Below are positions 42,401-53,831 of a DNA stretch of 64,000 nt, one piece after another. This stretch comes from Agarophyton chilense (lineage: Eukaryota; Rhodophyta; Florideophyceae; Gracilariales; Gracilariaceae), in assembly GCA_030374765.1 (NCBI GenBank), contig JARGXX010000095.1, positions 2,294,001 through 2,358,000 of the forward strand, in the 5' to 3' direction. The notes beneath the pieces were generated by a model. It saw only the letters and a program-made list of their open reading frames with translations. It was not told the DNA's origin and did no database searches. Positions within the stretch are counted from its first letter, which is position 1. The number at the start of each line of letters is the position of its first letter. Made by a program: the position numbers and the translations under genes.

Positions 42401-45400
42401 ATCTTCTCCTAGACCGGCGGAGATGATGCGCTCAAATACATATTCCGGTTGATGTTCATCCTCCGGAAGGAGAGTGTGTTCCAGAGGGGCGAATCCATCG
42501 GAGTGGGTTGGGAGCGATGTTTCATAATAGTTGGCATTGACCATCGTATCCGTGGGGCTAGTTGAGTCCTCGAGAACTGCCTTAGGGGGTGTGGAGACTT
42601 AAGCCTCGACCTGAGGCCGTGGTGCTTCCGTTTGGCCAGGGGGCTGGGACTTTGGTGGTCTGGAAGAACTGGAAGCTTGTGTCACGCGATCAATAGACAC
42701 TGTGTCCTGTAGGCCGTCGATGAGCAACGTTATGGTGTGTTCATTGGCCTGAAGGACTTTGTATGGTCCCGTGGAGCGGGGTAAGAGCTTCCGCGTAGTG
42801 TCCTCAAGTTCTTCGCTGTCCTTTGGTGGCCGGTCCAAGTAAACCAGGTCTCCTTTCCCAAAGGTCGGTGTGTTCCAAACGGCTTTGTTGAAATTGAACT
42901 TGTAGCGCCATTGGGCTTTGGTTAGTACAGTTCTGGCCGATTGGAGAATGCGGTCAATGCGTCGGCGCCAGTAGCCCTTCGCCTGGGTAGGAGTCATCCC
43001 TTCGGTTATGTCCTGGAGTATGATCGATTCCTGAAGTTCAACAGCTATCGGCGGCGGCACTCTCGTTAGCGTTAAGTCGAAAGGCGTTGTCCCTGTGGAA
43101 GCGTGTACCTGCGTGTTGTAGGCGCAAACCAGTGGCTCAACGTATTCGTCCCAGTCCAATTGGTGCACCGAAACGTAGTGCGCCAATCGGTCCAAAAGGG
43201 TGCGGTTGAAGCGTTTGGCTTGGCCATTGGTTTGCGGGTGATACGCCGTGGTAGGCACATGTTTGATACCTAAGGTAGCACAGACATGCCAGAAGAATTT
43301 GGATACAAACTTGCTGCCATTATCCGTAAGGAGGTAGAATGGCATGCCATATGGATATACCCAGTGGGACAAGAAAGCCGTGGCGACATCCGTGGCCGTT
43401 GTCTCTTCTAGGGTTAGGGCTCGGGTAAATTTTGTAAACCTATCGGTTATAACCGAGACAAACCGTTTCCCATGGGATGACTTAGGCAAAAGCCCAAGTA
43501 TATCCATTGCGACAAATTCCATTGTACCTGTGGCGGAGAAGAGCTTCAATTTGGTCTGATGGTTGGCGCGAGACCCTCGGATCTGTGCGCACGATGCACA
43601 GTTACGTGCTGTTTGCCATAGGTCCTGCGCCATTAGTGGCCAGTAGAAGACCTTCCCTAGGGTCTGGTACATTCGTCGGCCTCCGGGATGACCAGACAAG
43701 CGGGGGAAATGGGCGAGGTATAGGAATCGCGCCCTTAGCGAAGTTTTTATTACCCGTTGGAGTGCGCCATCCAGCCGTGAGCGGCGACATAGTAGTCCAA
43801 ATCGGTCATAGTCGAACCGGCATCCTGGGGTTCCTACCAAGTGGGCTGTTTCCTAGCAGAACTCGTCCTAGACCTGTGCCTGTAGGAGTTCCTCAATAGT
43901 TATCGGGAGGAGTTCCTTTTCCTCCGGGGGTATCGCATTAACCTGAGGTCTTGCCGAATTGGGCGGTACTGTCTCCCAGTCCAATATGTATACTTCGTTT
44001 TTCTTCACCTCAGGATCCTCCGATTGCACCTTACCCATAAGGTCATCTGTTTCCGTATAGTCCAGAGGTACATCATCTGTAAAGGGGATGGGAATTAGGT
44101 CGTCCAATGGGATGTCATCAGTTCCGTTGGTAATGAGTTGCGAGAAAGCATTCGCTGCCAGGTGCTTGATGGCTGTCTTATAGGTTATCTCGGAGTCATA
44201 TTCTGACAGCCGGAGGCGCCAACTAGCGAGGCGACTCGATGCATCGGTCATTTTTAGTAAACAGCTGAGTGAATCATGGTCTGTCCTGATGGTAAACCTG
44301 GTTCCCCCAAGGTACGGACAGAGTGTCAATACGGACCATACGATTGCTAGACATTCCTTTTCGGTCGTACTGTAGTTTTGCTCCGCGCTGGTGAGCGTTC
44401 TGCTCCAGTAGCCAATAGTTCGATATTCCTTCGGTGACTCCTGTTTCTGTAGCAGTGCACAACCCACTTGGACGTCGGAGGCATCTATGTCCAGGACCAA
44501 AGGTCTATATGGCTTTGGTAAAGCCAATATGGGTGGGTTCAGCAATTTGTCCTTTAGGGTTTGAAATGCTTCGTAATGGTCGTCCATAAGGGCTTCGAAC
44601 TCCGGAGGTGTTTCTTTCTTCAGCACCGCGATAAGAGGGGCCGAGATCTTGCTAAAACCTTGGACGAACTGTCAGTACACGTTGCACAAGCCCACGAAGG
44701 ATCGTCGTTCCGTGTGGGTCCTAGGATTCTTAGCCTGGCGAATCGCATTTGAGGTCCGTGTGGCCATCTTTAGCTTTCCTGGGAGGACGACATGACCGAG
44801 ATAGTCCACTGAGGCCTGGAAGAAAGCGCATTTGCGGAGTTTAAGTGTTACTCCAGCGTCCTGTAGGATTGTTAGCATCTTCTTTACGTGGGGAAAGTGT
44901 TCCTTTACGGTCTGTGAGAAGATTATAACGTCATCCAAACAGACCAGGGCGAATTTCCATTCGACTCTGGACAGTATACTATCCATTACGCGTTAGAAAG
45001 TGGCTGGTGCATTCTTCAAACAAAAGGGCATACGAGTAAATCTGAAGGGACCTTCATGGGTGGTAAAGGTTGTCGGAGCCCTTGCAGCTTCGGCCAAAGG
45101 GACTTGCCAATATGCCAAGTTAGCGTACAGTGTTGTGAATGCGAAAGCTTCGCCTAAAGAATCCATACAGTCGTCCATGCGGGGTATCGGGTATGAGTCC
45201 CTCTTGGTTACTGCGTTCAGCTTCCTGTAGTCGACACATAACCTGACGGAGCCATCTTTCTTTGCCACGAGGACAAGGAGACTTGCCCATTCGGATTGGT
45301 TTGGAGGCGCCGGCTCTATGAATTGATCTTTGCGCATCTTGCCCATCTGGTCGGCGGCAATTTCCCTACTTTTAAGGCCGGTACGGTATGGGTGCTGGAA

Positions 45401-48400
45401 CTGTGGTCCAGCCTCATGCTGAAGGTCAATGCGGTGTGTAGTGGCTCTGATTGTGCCAAATCAATCACTATATGTTCGGTTATTCCCCGAGGAGATCAAG
45501 TACCTAGGGGCTATAGGATTCAAATTCTTCCCCGATGGCGACCGTCCCCTCCCAAGAGTCGATGTCCTCGTCGGGAGTTGGCGTCGCAAGATTATCCATT
45601 TGGGCCTCCATAATGGCCACGGTCGCGGGTAGAGTGATACAAATCACTATACCTTTAGGTAACCGCACCGGTTTATCTCGAAAGTTGCTGATTGTGACCA
45701 AAAAGGACCTGTTGGGGTGGATGTCCATTACTCCAATGGCCATCAAGGTAAGGTGCTTCAGAACCGTTTTTGGGCGGTTCTGAGTCGTTACGAGACCTGA
45801 GGACTGGGAATGGACCGATACAGCGATTTGGGTCATTAGGGGTATCGTTATGGCCTTCGACAGGCGAACCTTATTGGACTTCGTGTTTTCGGAGGCAACC
45901 GCTAGTTTGCAGTTCGCCTCTGGCCCTGGGGCGGAACCAGTTATGGAGATGGAAGGTGCACGGTAGAAAAAGACTTTCCTATGGTTAAATGGCCCTAATT
46001 TATCGGTCGATAAAGCAGGTCCCTAGGATTGCCTCAGTGCCCAAGTTAAAACATGCAAGGAACCACGTGCGGACTTTGTATTGTCCTAACTGGAGGTAAA
46101 GTGGTACTATCCCTTTAATTTCCGTTGGTCTACGTGATGCATCGGTAATCCTTGTGTTCTTCCTTGCGTGAACGAAATCTTGCCATCCCAGTGAGAGCAG
46201 TTTAGGATAGACCAAATTGGGACCAGTGCCTGTGTCCAATACAGCCGTGGTCAATCGAGAATTGTTGTAACGAAGTCCTACGATTACTCGAACTTTATAG
46301 TTCTCTTTCCTGAAGATATAGACGGGGTTGTTACTGTGTTCCAATTGTGGTTCATCCTGAGTGGTCCATTCTGGGTGGTTTTTATTGGGAGGTGAAGAGC
46401 TCTTTGGCTCATGACCGTCCAATTGGTCGAGGCAGGGGCTTGAAGAGGGAGGACTTGCCCCGCGTCGACCCTCTAAGAGTTTTCCAATGGGGTTTCCGTT
46501 TCTTCCTGAGGATAAGATTCCTCTTCGGGGTCGCCCGTAGGATCTACAATGCCGTGGACCTGTGGGGCTCTGATCGGAGTTTCCGGAGGCGTGGCATAGC
46601 GTGAGCTTCCAGGGCTCCCTGTGGTTCGTTGCTGTGGCCTGTTAAACATTTCTTCGGATCTTTGCACCTGGTAATTCTCTTCCCTGAGTGTTAGGAGGTT
46701 CTTTCGTGCGTCTTCATGCAAATAACTCGTGCAGTCACAAGTTTGGGCCATTGGAAGGCAGAGGAAGCAGACCCTTGGGGCGCTAACAAAAACGTCCTTG
46801 CGGGGCGGAACGGAAGAATAATTGGGCTTGGGTGGTCCAGTGGTCGCTGTTGTTCCCTGGGAGGTATATGATGGGGGTCCGGACGGAGGAGCACTGAAAT
46901 TGCCCGCGAGGACATCTCCTGAATCTGCGTAATGGAGTGAAGCATCCATGTCCGAATCTGTGGAGCTGACCAAATGGGCTTGGCTGGGTTTTCGCAATGA
47001 GGCTGCCTGTCCTCTGGATATGTCAGCATTCCGACTGGAAGTCCTTTAGGTATTACCATAATCTCCGCCATAAGTAACGAGCCTTCGGAAGGAGTATTGC
47101 GAGTTTTCCGCGTGGTAATTGCGCACATGTGTCCGAATGGCGGGGAGCAATCCCATGATGAAGTAGCGTTGAAGCCGTCCTTCGGAGAACGCGTTTCCAC
47201 ATCGGTAAGCCCTCTTTCATAGGTCGTCTGCGAAAGCCGAATCGGTCATGTTGGAGCTCTTCCTAAAGGATATTACTTCCTGGTGGGCATCCATTATAAA
47301 GTCATCCGTGGCGTAAGTTTCCAAGAGGTAATGAACAAACTGAGAGTATGACCTGAGGAGCTCACGGTCTTGAGCATCCACGACGTCAGTTGTGCCAGAT
47401 ATCTTCGAAATCATTCGGTCACGCGCCTGTCCTGTAAGGAAGAATTGGCAAAGGTACAGAGCTGCGTGGACACCGTTCTGACCGCAGACCGTACGGAACA
47501 AACTTAGACACCTAAGGACAGCAATGGGATCGGAACCAGAGAACTTGTCCGTAATGATTAGTTGCATCTGTTTGGCCCATTTGGCGATTCTGCGAGCCCC
47601 CGAACCAGAATATTTCGCGGACCTGTCGGCCAGCCGGTAATTCCGGTGGTCTAGAACCTTAAGGAAAAGTTCGTTTGTGGTTGTCAGTGGTCTGAGGCCT
47701 CGAGCGGCAGCCTCATCCACTTCCGAGTCGGTCGTTTCGGTTGAGGCCTTTTCGGAATCACTCATGTCCGAATGGTCTCTTCTTTTGCCACTTCTGTTCT
47801 TCTTCCTCCTGCGGTTCCTTCTTTTCTTTCCAGTGGAATAGGGACCTAAAGGATCGATCTCTCTATCAGATCCCATGGAGCCCTGAGATCGCTGTACCTC
47901 ATATAATCCGTCGGGTGGGGCAAGCGGTCTCTCATCTAGACGTAAAGCTTCTCTTCTACTCCTAGATTGTCCCACCATGGGGGTTTCCTGATGGTATTCC
48001 CGGCGAGGGGCGGATAATTCCGCCGCTCCTGGGGGTTTGGTAGGGGGTTGCCATTTCGAGAACGGATGGTCAATTTGTGGTGGGGTGGTTCTAGGCACCA
48101 AATTGCCTGCCTGACAGGTGACGGCTCCTTGAACAGCCTGTAGGAGAGAGTCTATGAATATGTCAGACTCCAATACCTTAGGGACTATTCGCGCAATGAG
48201 GTAATCTGTATGGTCAGCGAACGCCATAGTGAGTCGCACGTCCATAAGGGAATCCACGTTGGTTGAGAAGAGCTCACGGAGACGGGGCCAGAGAGGGTTG
48301 GCAAGCCCTGCGGGCATTTTTTGGCCGAATTCCTTCGGTCTGGGGGGTTTCTCCTTGAGGTGTCCCTGGCCTAGAGATGGCCCTGGTGAGGAGTTCTCGT

Positions 48401-48730
48401 AAACACGCTGCCACCGTGGGTTCTCGGCGAATCCTTTCAGGGTTATCCAGTGGGGTCAGTACTTCTTGCGGCTGGCTCCACGTGTTCCTGCGGTCGCTAG
48501 CGGTATCCCCCTGAGGGTCAGGCAACATCGCTGGCGTTTTAGTCGCACTTCGTTCTTCTGTAGGAGTCCTATGGTCGGGTCGGTTCGGTAGGTTTCCTGC
48601 ATCCATAATGGCGGTTGCTTCTGTACTTCTGGTCCGTTGCAGAACTAAACCCAAGGTCAGAATACGGATGATTCTTCGTTCCAGTGGTCCGTTCAATTAT
48701 ACCAAAGGTTTCTAAGTCGGGAGGCCAAAA

Positions 48731-49176
48731 TGTAACGCAATGACTGTTGGGTCAGCGTACGGGTCTCGACCGGTGGTAGCGTGGTAGAGCGGGTCCTAAG
48801 GTTCGAATCCTTGACGGCGGCACTCCCAGAGTACTTGTTGCAATGGGCTGGTGTTTACTTCGCAGTCCTACAGGTTGGAGCTACGGAAACGATGGATTGA
48901 AGACCAAAGGGTGGAACTAATATACCAAAGAGGGTTATTTAGTATCCTGACGGTGCCTACCGTACTCTAAGGGAAAAGCACCACTCGAGCCAAGTAAATA
49001 TTACTGGCGAGGCGCTGAGATCTCCCTGGCACTGTATTGCTAATCTTTTGCACTAATTAAAACAAATTAATAATCGACATGAGACCACCTGAGGTCGACT
49101 CGTACACGTGCCACCTGCAAGATCTTTCGGGGCCTGGCAGCTCACAGGGCCAAACCGTTATCATCGCTCCTTGACA
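48731..49176 (-). repeat. Right (5') LTR of element B
   Basis: 446 bp from TGTAACGCAATG to CTTGACA. The same tRNA-like boxes are at 48782-48793 and 48800-48810. Confidence 0.93.
48782..48810 (+). promoter_or_regulatory. tRNA-like pol III A/B boxes in the right LTR of element B
   Basis: Same two boxes with the same 6-bp spacing and no changes, although the LTRs differ elsewhere by about 8.5%. Confidence 0.55.
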
Positions 49177-49181
49177 TTGGG
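49177..49181. repeat. Target-site duplication of element B, right copy
   Basis: TTGGG, identical to 39002-39006. Confidence 0.85.
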
Positions 49182-49939
49182 TCTTCAAACGTCCTACTAT
49201 GTTACTTCTACAGGTCTTTTAAATCATCTACCAGTGTATGGACGTGGTCTACGTTCTCTCCCGCGAAGTACGTGTGGGTGTGGTTTTCTGCTTTTAAGTA
49301 TGTAATTGTTCGATTTCTTGACCGAAGGGACCTCAATGCTGCATCGGACGGAACGCCGTTTTTGTAGAGTTTGCGTCCATTATGGGCTATTTGTGCCATG
49401 TAGTGTTTCACATGTTCGGCGTTGAGGCCGAAACCGCACTCTGCAGTATTTTAAACACCCGCAACTATCATTTTCTCTTCGGCCGGAGACAAGATTGTTG
49501 GCCTTCCAGCGTGGTGTTTCATAGGGTCAAGCAGTTTAGATAAGATGTTCGTTTTCTTATTGATTGAAGCTCCGCTTTAGCAACAGACTATTAGCATTGA
49601 AAGACTGCACTCTTCTACAATGAGAGAGATCGGTTTGTTCTACCGAAGAATTATAACTGTATGTTGGCGAGCTGCGAATGTTTGCTCATGGCGCTTCTCA
49701 CCTCTTCGCAGTTTAGCAGTTTGCCGACGCATGGACTCTGGTATAGAAAAATATGGTTTTCACTCCACTGTGTAATGCTTACGGTATTTGGGAGGGATAA
49801 TGGAAAGGGCGATACCGAGGGAATATGGTGATGGAAAAGGACCCCGAGTTGCGACCAGTCGGTTCAAGATTGCTTGTTAAATTTGGGTTTTTGTTGAATT
49901 TCGCCCCTAAGAGGATTAACGGGCGGCGCGCTACTCGAG
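49182..49939. other. Spacer right of element B
   Basis: The first ~190 bp are open on plus and may belong to the coding sequence that element B interrupted. The remainder holds only short frames with no family resemblance. Confidence 0.4.
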
Positions 49940-52097
49940 TACACCCAGTGACCGCAACTAACGTAGGCCACATTAGAATGGTGTTCTCTTTCGCACTGGG
50001 TCTCATGCATATTAATGTAGCCTACAGTAATGAGGACCCACATTAAATTGGCCAAGTCCCAAATGATGTGGGCTACATTAAATGAAACTGTAGAAATTAA
50101 TGTAGCTTCAAAAAACAATTCTTTTATAATTGACTTCTGCTGACCAATAGCAGATTAACCACTATCGACAAACGGAATGACTGATTGCCCTTCGAAATGG
50201 TTACAATACTTTCTGATAATCTCCTGGATATTTGGGAACAGGTGCCTCTCCTCTCATAGCCCATTCAAATTCAAAGTTATTCCAGTCCTGATCATCGCTT
50301 TACGAGCATAAGTCAAACTATCCATATCTCTTTGTGCTTTCACATCTTGCACAACCATCATTCTCAAACGAAAAAAAGTGCTTATCAGAATTCCGAACCT
50401 TTCCTGAATATGACCACAATCCTCTAAAAATCATTTCCAACTTGTGAGCTTCCCATTGCGTGCAACACACTTTTAAATCTTTTGAATTACAAACGACTCA
50501 TGTGGTTATATTGAATGCGTGGTATTCTTAGAAAAGTATCTAATTGAAGTTTTAACGGCATCCTCAGCGTGGTTGAGCTCATCTGTTTCTGCATGGCTGC
50601 TGCAGTTGTCCAACAAAAACTCGCTCCCTTTTATGTAATAGCTCGTTGATAAAAATTTCCTCCAAAAACCATTCAGTCATCAATTTTTATCCATTCATTC
50701 TTTTGGCCCAGATCATCTGAAGCACCATAGAAATCATCAAGCACATCAAGCAAATTCTTGAAAGGATAAGACCTTGATTTTTTCTGGAATAAATAAAAAC
50801 CGGTTGCATAAAAGTGTCTCTACCACAAGAAATGTGAACTGTCCTGGTCATGCCCGCACCTCCGGAAACCATATCTGTGTAAGTCACTTCCTTTTCACCC
50901 CAAAAGTATATCGTTTTCCGGTTCTCAACATTTATTATGGATTGAGTTTAAACCGCATTTTTGACGTTTTTGCATCAGGTTCTTTTTTCCCAAAAGCCCT
51001 TTTCATTTGACCGAGATGAAACGCAAATTCTTTCTCAGTGAGATCTATTTTATTCGGCGACAACAGGTGCTTCTCAGTGAAAAGTGACTAACGACCCTAT
51101 GGAAATCCATTAACGCTTGCACCCAGCGCCGAGTGACGCGGACCGAAATTAGTTTTTCGCTCTTTGTATCAATCATATCTTTAAAGTACCACTTTATCGA
51201 TGTGAAAGATATCTGAAGAAGGTCAAGTGTATGAATGGTCTTCCCACTAAATTTCACACCAAGTTTTCGAAAGCGGTAGCACTCCTCTACCATATCATGT
51301 TGTTAGGCTTCCAAATATGGCCTTATTTTGCGCTTTCACCGAGCCCTGGCCATGAGGTTCACCCTTCTTAATCCATTATAAGTATTACGAATATCAGAAG
51401 TGGTCACACCGTTTGCGGAAACTGTCGAATCATGACTGACGAAGTGTTTACGATTTCACCAGAGAAGGCTTGCTTTCTGAAGATCAGCTTTTGACAAGGA
51501 CAAAAGAGGGAGGCGAAGTGTTCAACAGCTTTTGATGGGATGCTCTTCAGCCGGTGGCTGTTGTTTTCTGCAATGATTCACTGTGTGATCTTAAACCTGT
51601 TTGCGAGAAAAGTACAATATGGGCTGCATGACATTGTGCTTTTGGTTTTGTTGCGATGAAAAACTGAACCTTCTTGTTTGTATGAACATGAGACGCAAAT
51701 TTTGAAATATAAAGGGATGTAAATAACTGTCGTGATTTCTGATGTGTTTACTTCTCGACTGCCGCAACAATGGGTGATGCCGAGAGTGGTTTCATGCTTC
51801 AGAACTTTTTTTGAATAGCGAAAGAAGACAATTGCCGCCAGAAACGACCATGGAGTGACTGCTGAATGCTCAAAAACTTTCTGTCTGTGTAGCAGTGGTT
51901 GATTTTTCTCTGTTTCGTTTTGAATTGCTATCGTTTTCTGGAGTTTTGGCTACATTAAACAGTGCGCGCACCTCTTCATGTAGGCTACATTAATTGTTCC
52001 ACAAACTGAACGTATGTGAACAGAAATAGTGTGGGCCACACTAATTTCGGTACCCAAATTAGTTTCCAACCCACATTAGTGGCGGTCCATTGGTGTA
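49940..52097. mobile_element. DNA transposon with imperfect terminal inverted repeats, superfamily unknown
   Basis: The left end (TACACCCAGTGACCGCAACT) and the reverse complement of the right end (TACACCAATGGACCGCCACT) match over about 30 bp with a few changes. Just inside both ends the decamer TAATGTAGCC or its complement recurs: 50013, 50071, 50098 (last base changed) on the left, 51948 and 51983 on the right, plus related CCACATTA copies. The 2.1-kb interior has only short frames (for example 51045-51293 minus) that I cannot assign to a transposase family. It may be a non-autonomous or heavily decayed copy. No target duplication is clear. Confidence 0.55.
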
Positions 52098-53669
52098 GAT
52101 GCTAGAAATAGCTATTATGGGGTGAGAGCGTCTCTTCGCTCTCTGCAACAAGACCTTTATAGTAGCTTTCTTGTTTCACCCAAATGTATCTCTTGCTTAA
52201 CGGCGTTTGTAGCGCTGTGGAGCGTATTGAGACATTTATTGAACTCTGTGATGCCGTTTGCTTGCCGGCGCTATTCGTAAGCATGCAAAAATGAAATTAT
52301 ACTAAAGAGAATTAAATTTTTCTAGAAACAATTTCGTGAGATGCTTTGAGCTCTTTGACCAATTTTTGTTCGTCGCATGCAACACAAAGACACTCCCACC
52401 ATTTCCCAGTTCGATACCAAAGCGGCACCCAGCACCTTGCAATTTGCCCAGCATCTTTGCCCAGCACCCAGCGTCTTTGATTAATGTCTAGCTTTGTCCA
52501 TCGACCAGCATCTTTGGTCCCTGCCTTGTCGCAGAAAAGACCTTTTGCGTGACCTCTTGCCTCGATTTAGAATGGAGCCAAAACGGCCATAATTAGTAAA
52601 GCGGCGGTGGCAGGCCATAACCACTTCTCATAACGTAACGGGATACAAATAGTTATGGCCGGAAACTACTCTTTCATTAATTGAAGAGGGTTGGAATGGG
52701 GGCGTTTCTTTGCAACCGCAAGCGCTGAAAACTTGGGCAAAATCGATGTTTGGCATTTGGGTCGACTCCCTCCAGACGAATGATTGTAAAAATGTTTCGT
52801 ACAGCGTTCGGGCCGAAACGTCGCGATCCAAATTCCATCCAATTCCTGCCTCTGCGACTCCGCGCATTATGAAGGCGAATTATGGAAAGGCGAATACAAT
52901 AATTCGAAACACCGTTCGCAAATTGTTTTAGGAAAATCCAGGTTCCTCAGTAACAAAGATCGGACCCAGTGTACGTAGAAAAGCTCTCAGACGACTGATT
53001 TCTTTGTTCAGACTGACATCAAAATTTTCGGTATTCGTTCAAAGGCCTTTTGTTTGTCGTTTGATACTGGGAATGAAGCATCAAGGATCGGCGATATTCC
53101 GGTTGCGTTGCGCGTGGAAAAGAGATGAAGAAGAAAGGTGTGGCTTTCAAGTCGATAGGCCCCTGTTAGTGGTTGTATGGTATTCCAAGAGAGACTGTAT
53201 GGTTCTCGATAGCGATTGGAGCTCCAAGGAGAATACCGGAGGAATCGGGCGTCGCCTTCCGAGCGACTGTTCTTAGAAGACGGATGAAGGTGAATGAAAG
53301 AGTATGGTCAGGAGAGCCCGAGGAAAACGACGACGCTTGTAGACACGATTTGATGTTTCAAATACGGAGGTACATCAGACACAGGATTTCGACTCTACAA
53401 CCCTTGCGCACACACAAAAAAAGAAAACAACAAAAACAACACACAAAACAAATAATACAGAAAGCGTTAAACACCATAAAAGGGGAGGATATCCTCGGAA
53501 CAAGAAATATAGCTCCATGGCGATTAGAGCAGAGGCTATATGTGCTCTTTAGTCGATGGCGACTTTAGGTTTCCTATCGAACACCAAAATTGTGGTAAAT
53601 TGGTTGGTGGCTGTACTCTGCCTTTCCGTGCTGTTGTCGCAGCAGTTGGTGTCAATTAAATAGCAAAGT
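52098..53669. other. Spacer, no gene supported
   Basis: Contains repeated CCAGCATCTTTG-like phrases around 52430-52510 and short frames, such as a plus-strand one at 53173-53568 ending in a Lys/Gln-rich stretch. No family is recognised. It probably contains older transposon debris. Confidence 0.4.
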
Positions 53670-53831
53670 TGTAGTGTAGTGGGTTTGATGAATTTGTTTA
53701 CTGATATGAAACTTAGAGCAGTCTTAAATACTGATCTTAGGGGTCAACTGATGGCCGGATAGAGACACTATGTACAATGCTTGTGTCTACTTTTGGTGCT
53801 ATTGTAATAGTGGTGGGTGGCGTGCGCTACA
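53670..53831 (-). repeat. Left LTR of element C
   Basis: 162 bp; same length and same ends as 58909-59070, but strongly diverged. Confidence 0.65.

Larger units (their letters stand above)
39007..49176 (-). mobile_element. LTR retrotransposon fossil B, Ty3/gypsy chromovirus-like, with an extra reverse-oriented coding region
   Basis: LTRs of 446 bp each, flanked by a perfect TTGGG target duplication. Parts on minus in gypsy order: gag (about 46.5-48.7 kb), retropepsin with a DTG core (about 46.2 kb), reverse transcriptase and RNase H (about 43.9-45.4 kb), integrase (about 42.6-43.8 kb) and, after it, a chromodomain (about 42.1-42.5 kb). A primer-binding-site candidate, TGGCCTCCCGACTT on minus, lies just inside the right LTR, and a polypurine tract, AAGGAGGGAGA, beside the left LTR. 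Between chromodomain and left LTR, about 39.8-41.9 kb, there is an additional coding region read on plus. The element is broken, with around ten or more breaks. About 38 differences in 446 LTR bases (by eye) suggest an old insertion, older than A. Confidence 0.93.

Noticed and set aside
53173-53568. 131-codon plus-strand frame in the debris left of element C
   Set aside because: Lys/Gln-rich tail and no motif; could not be tied to a transposase or host family.
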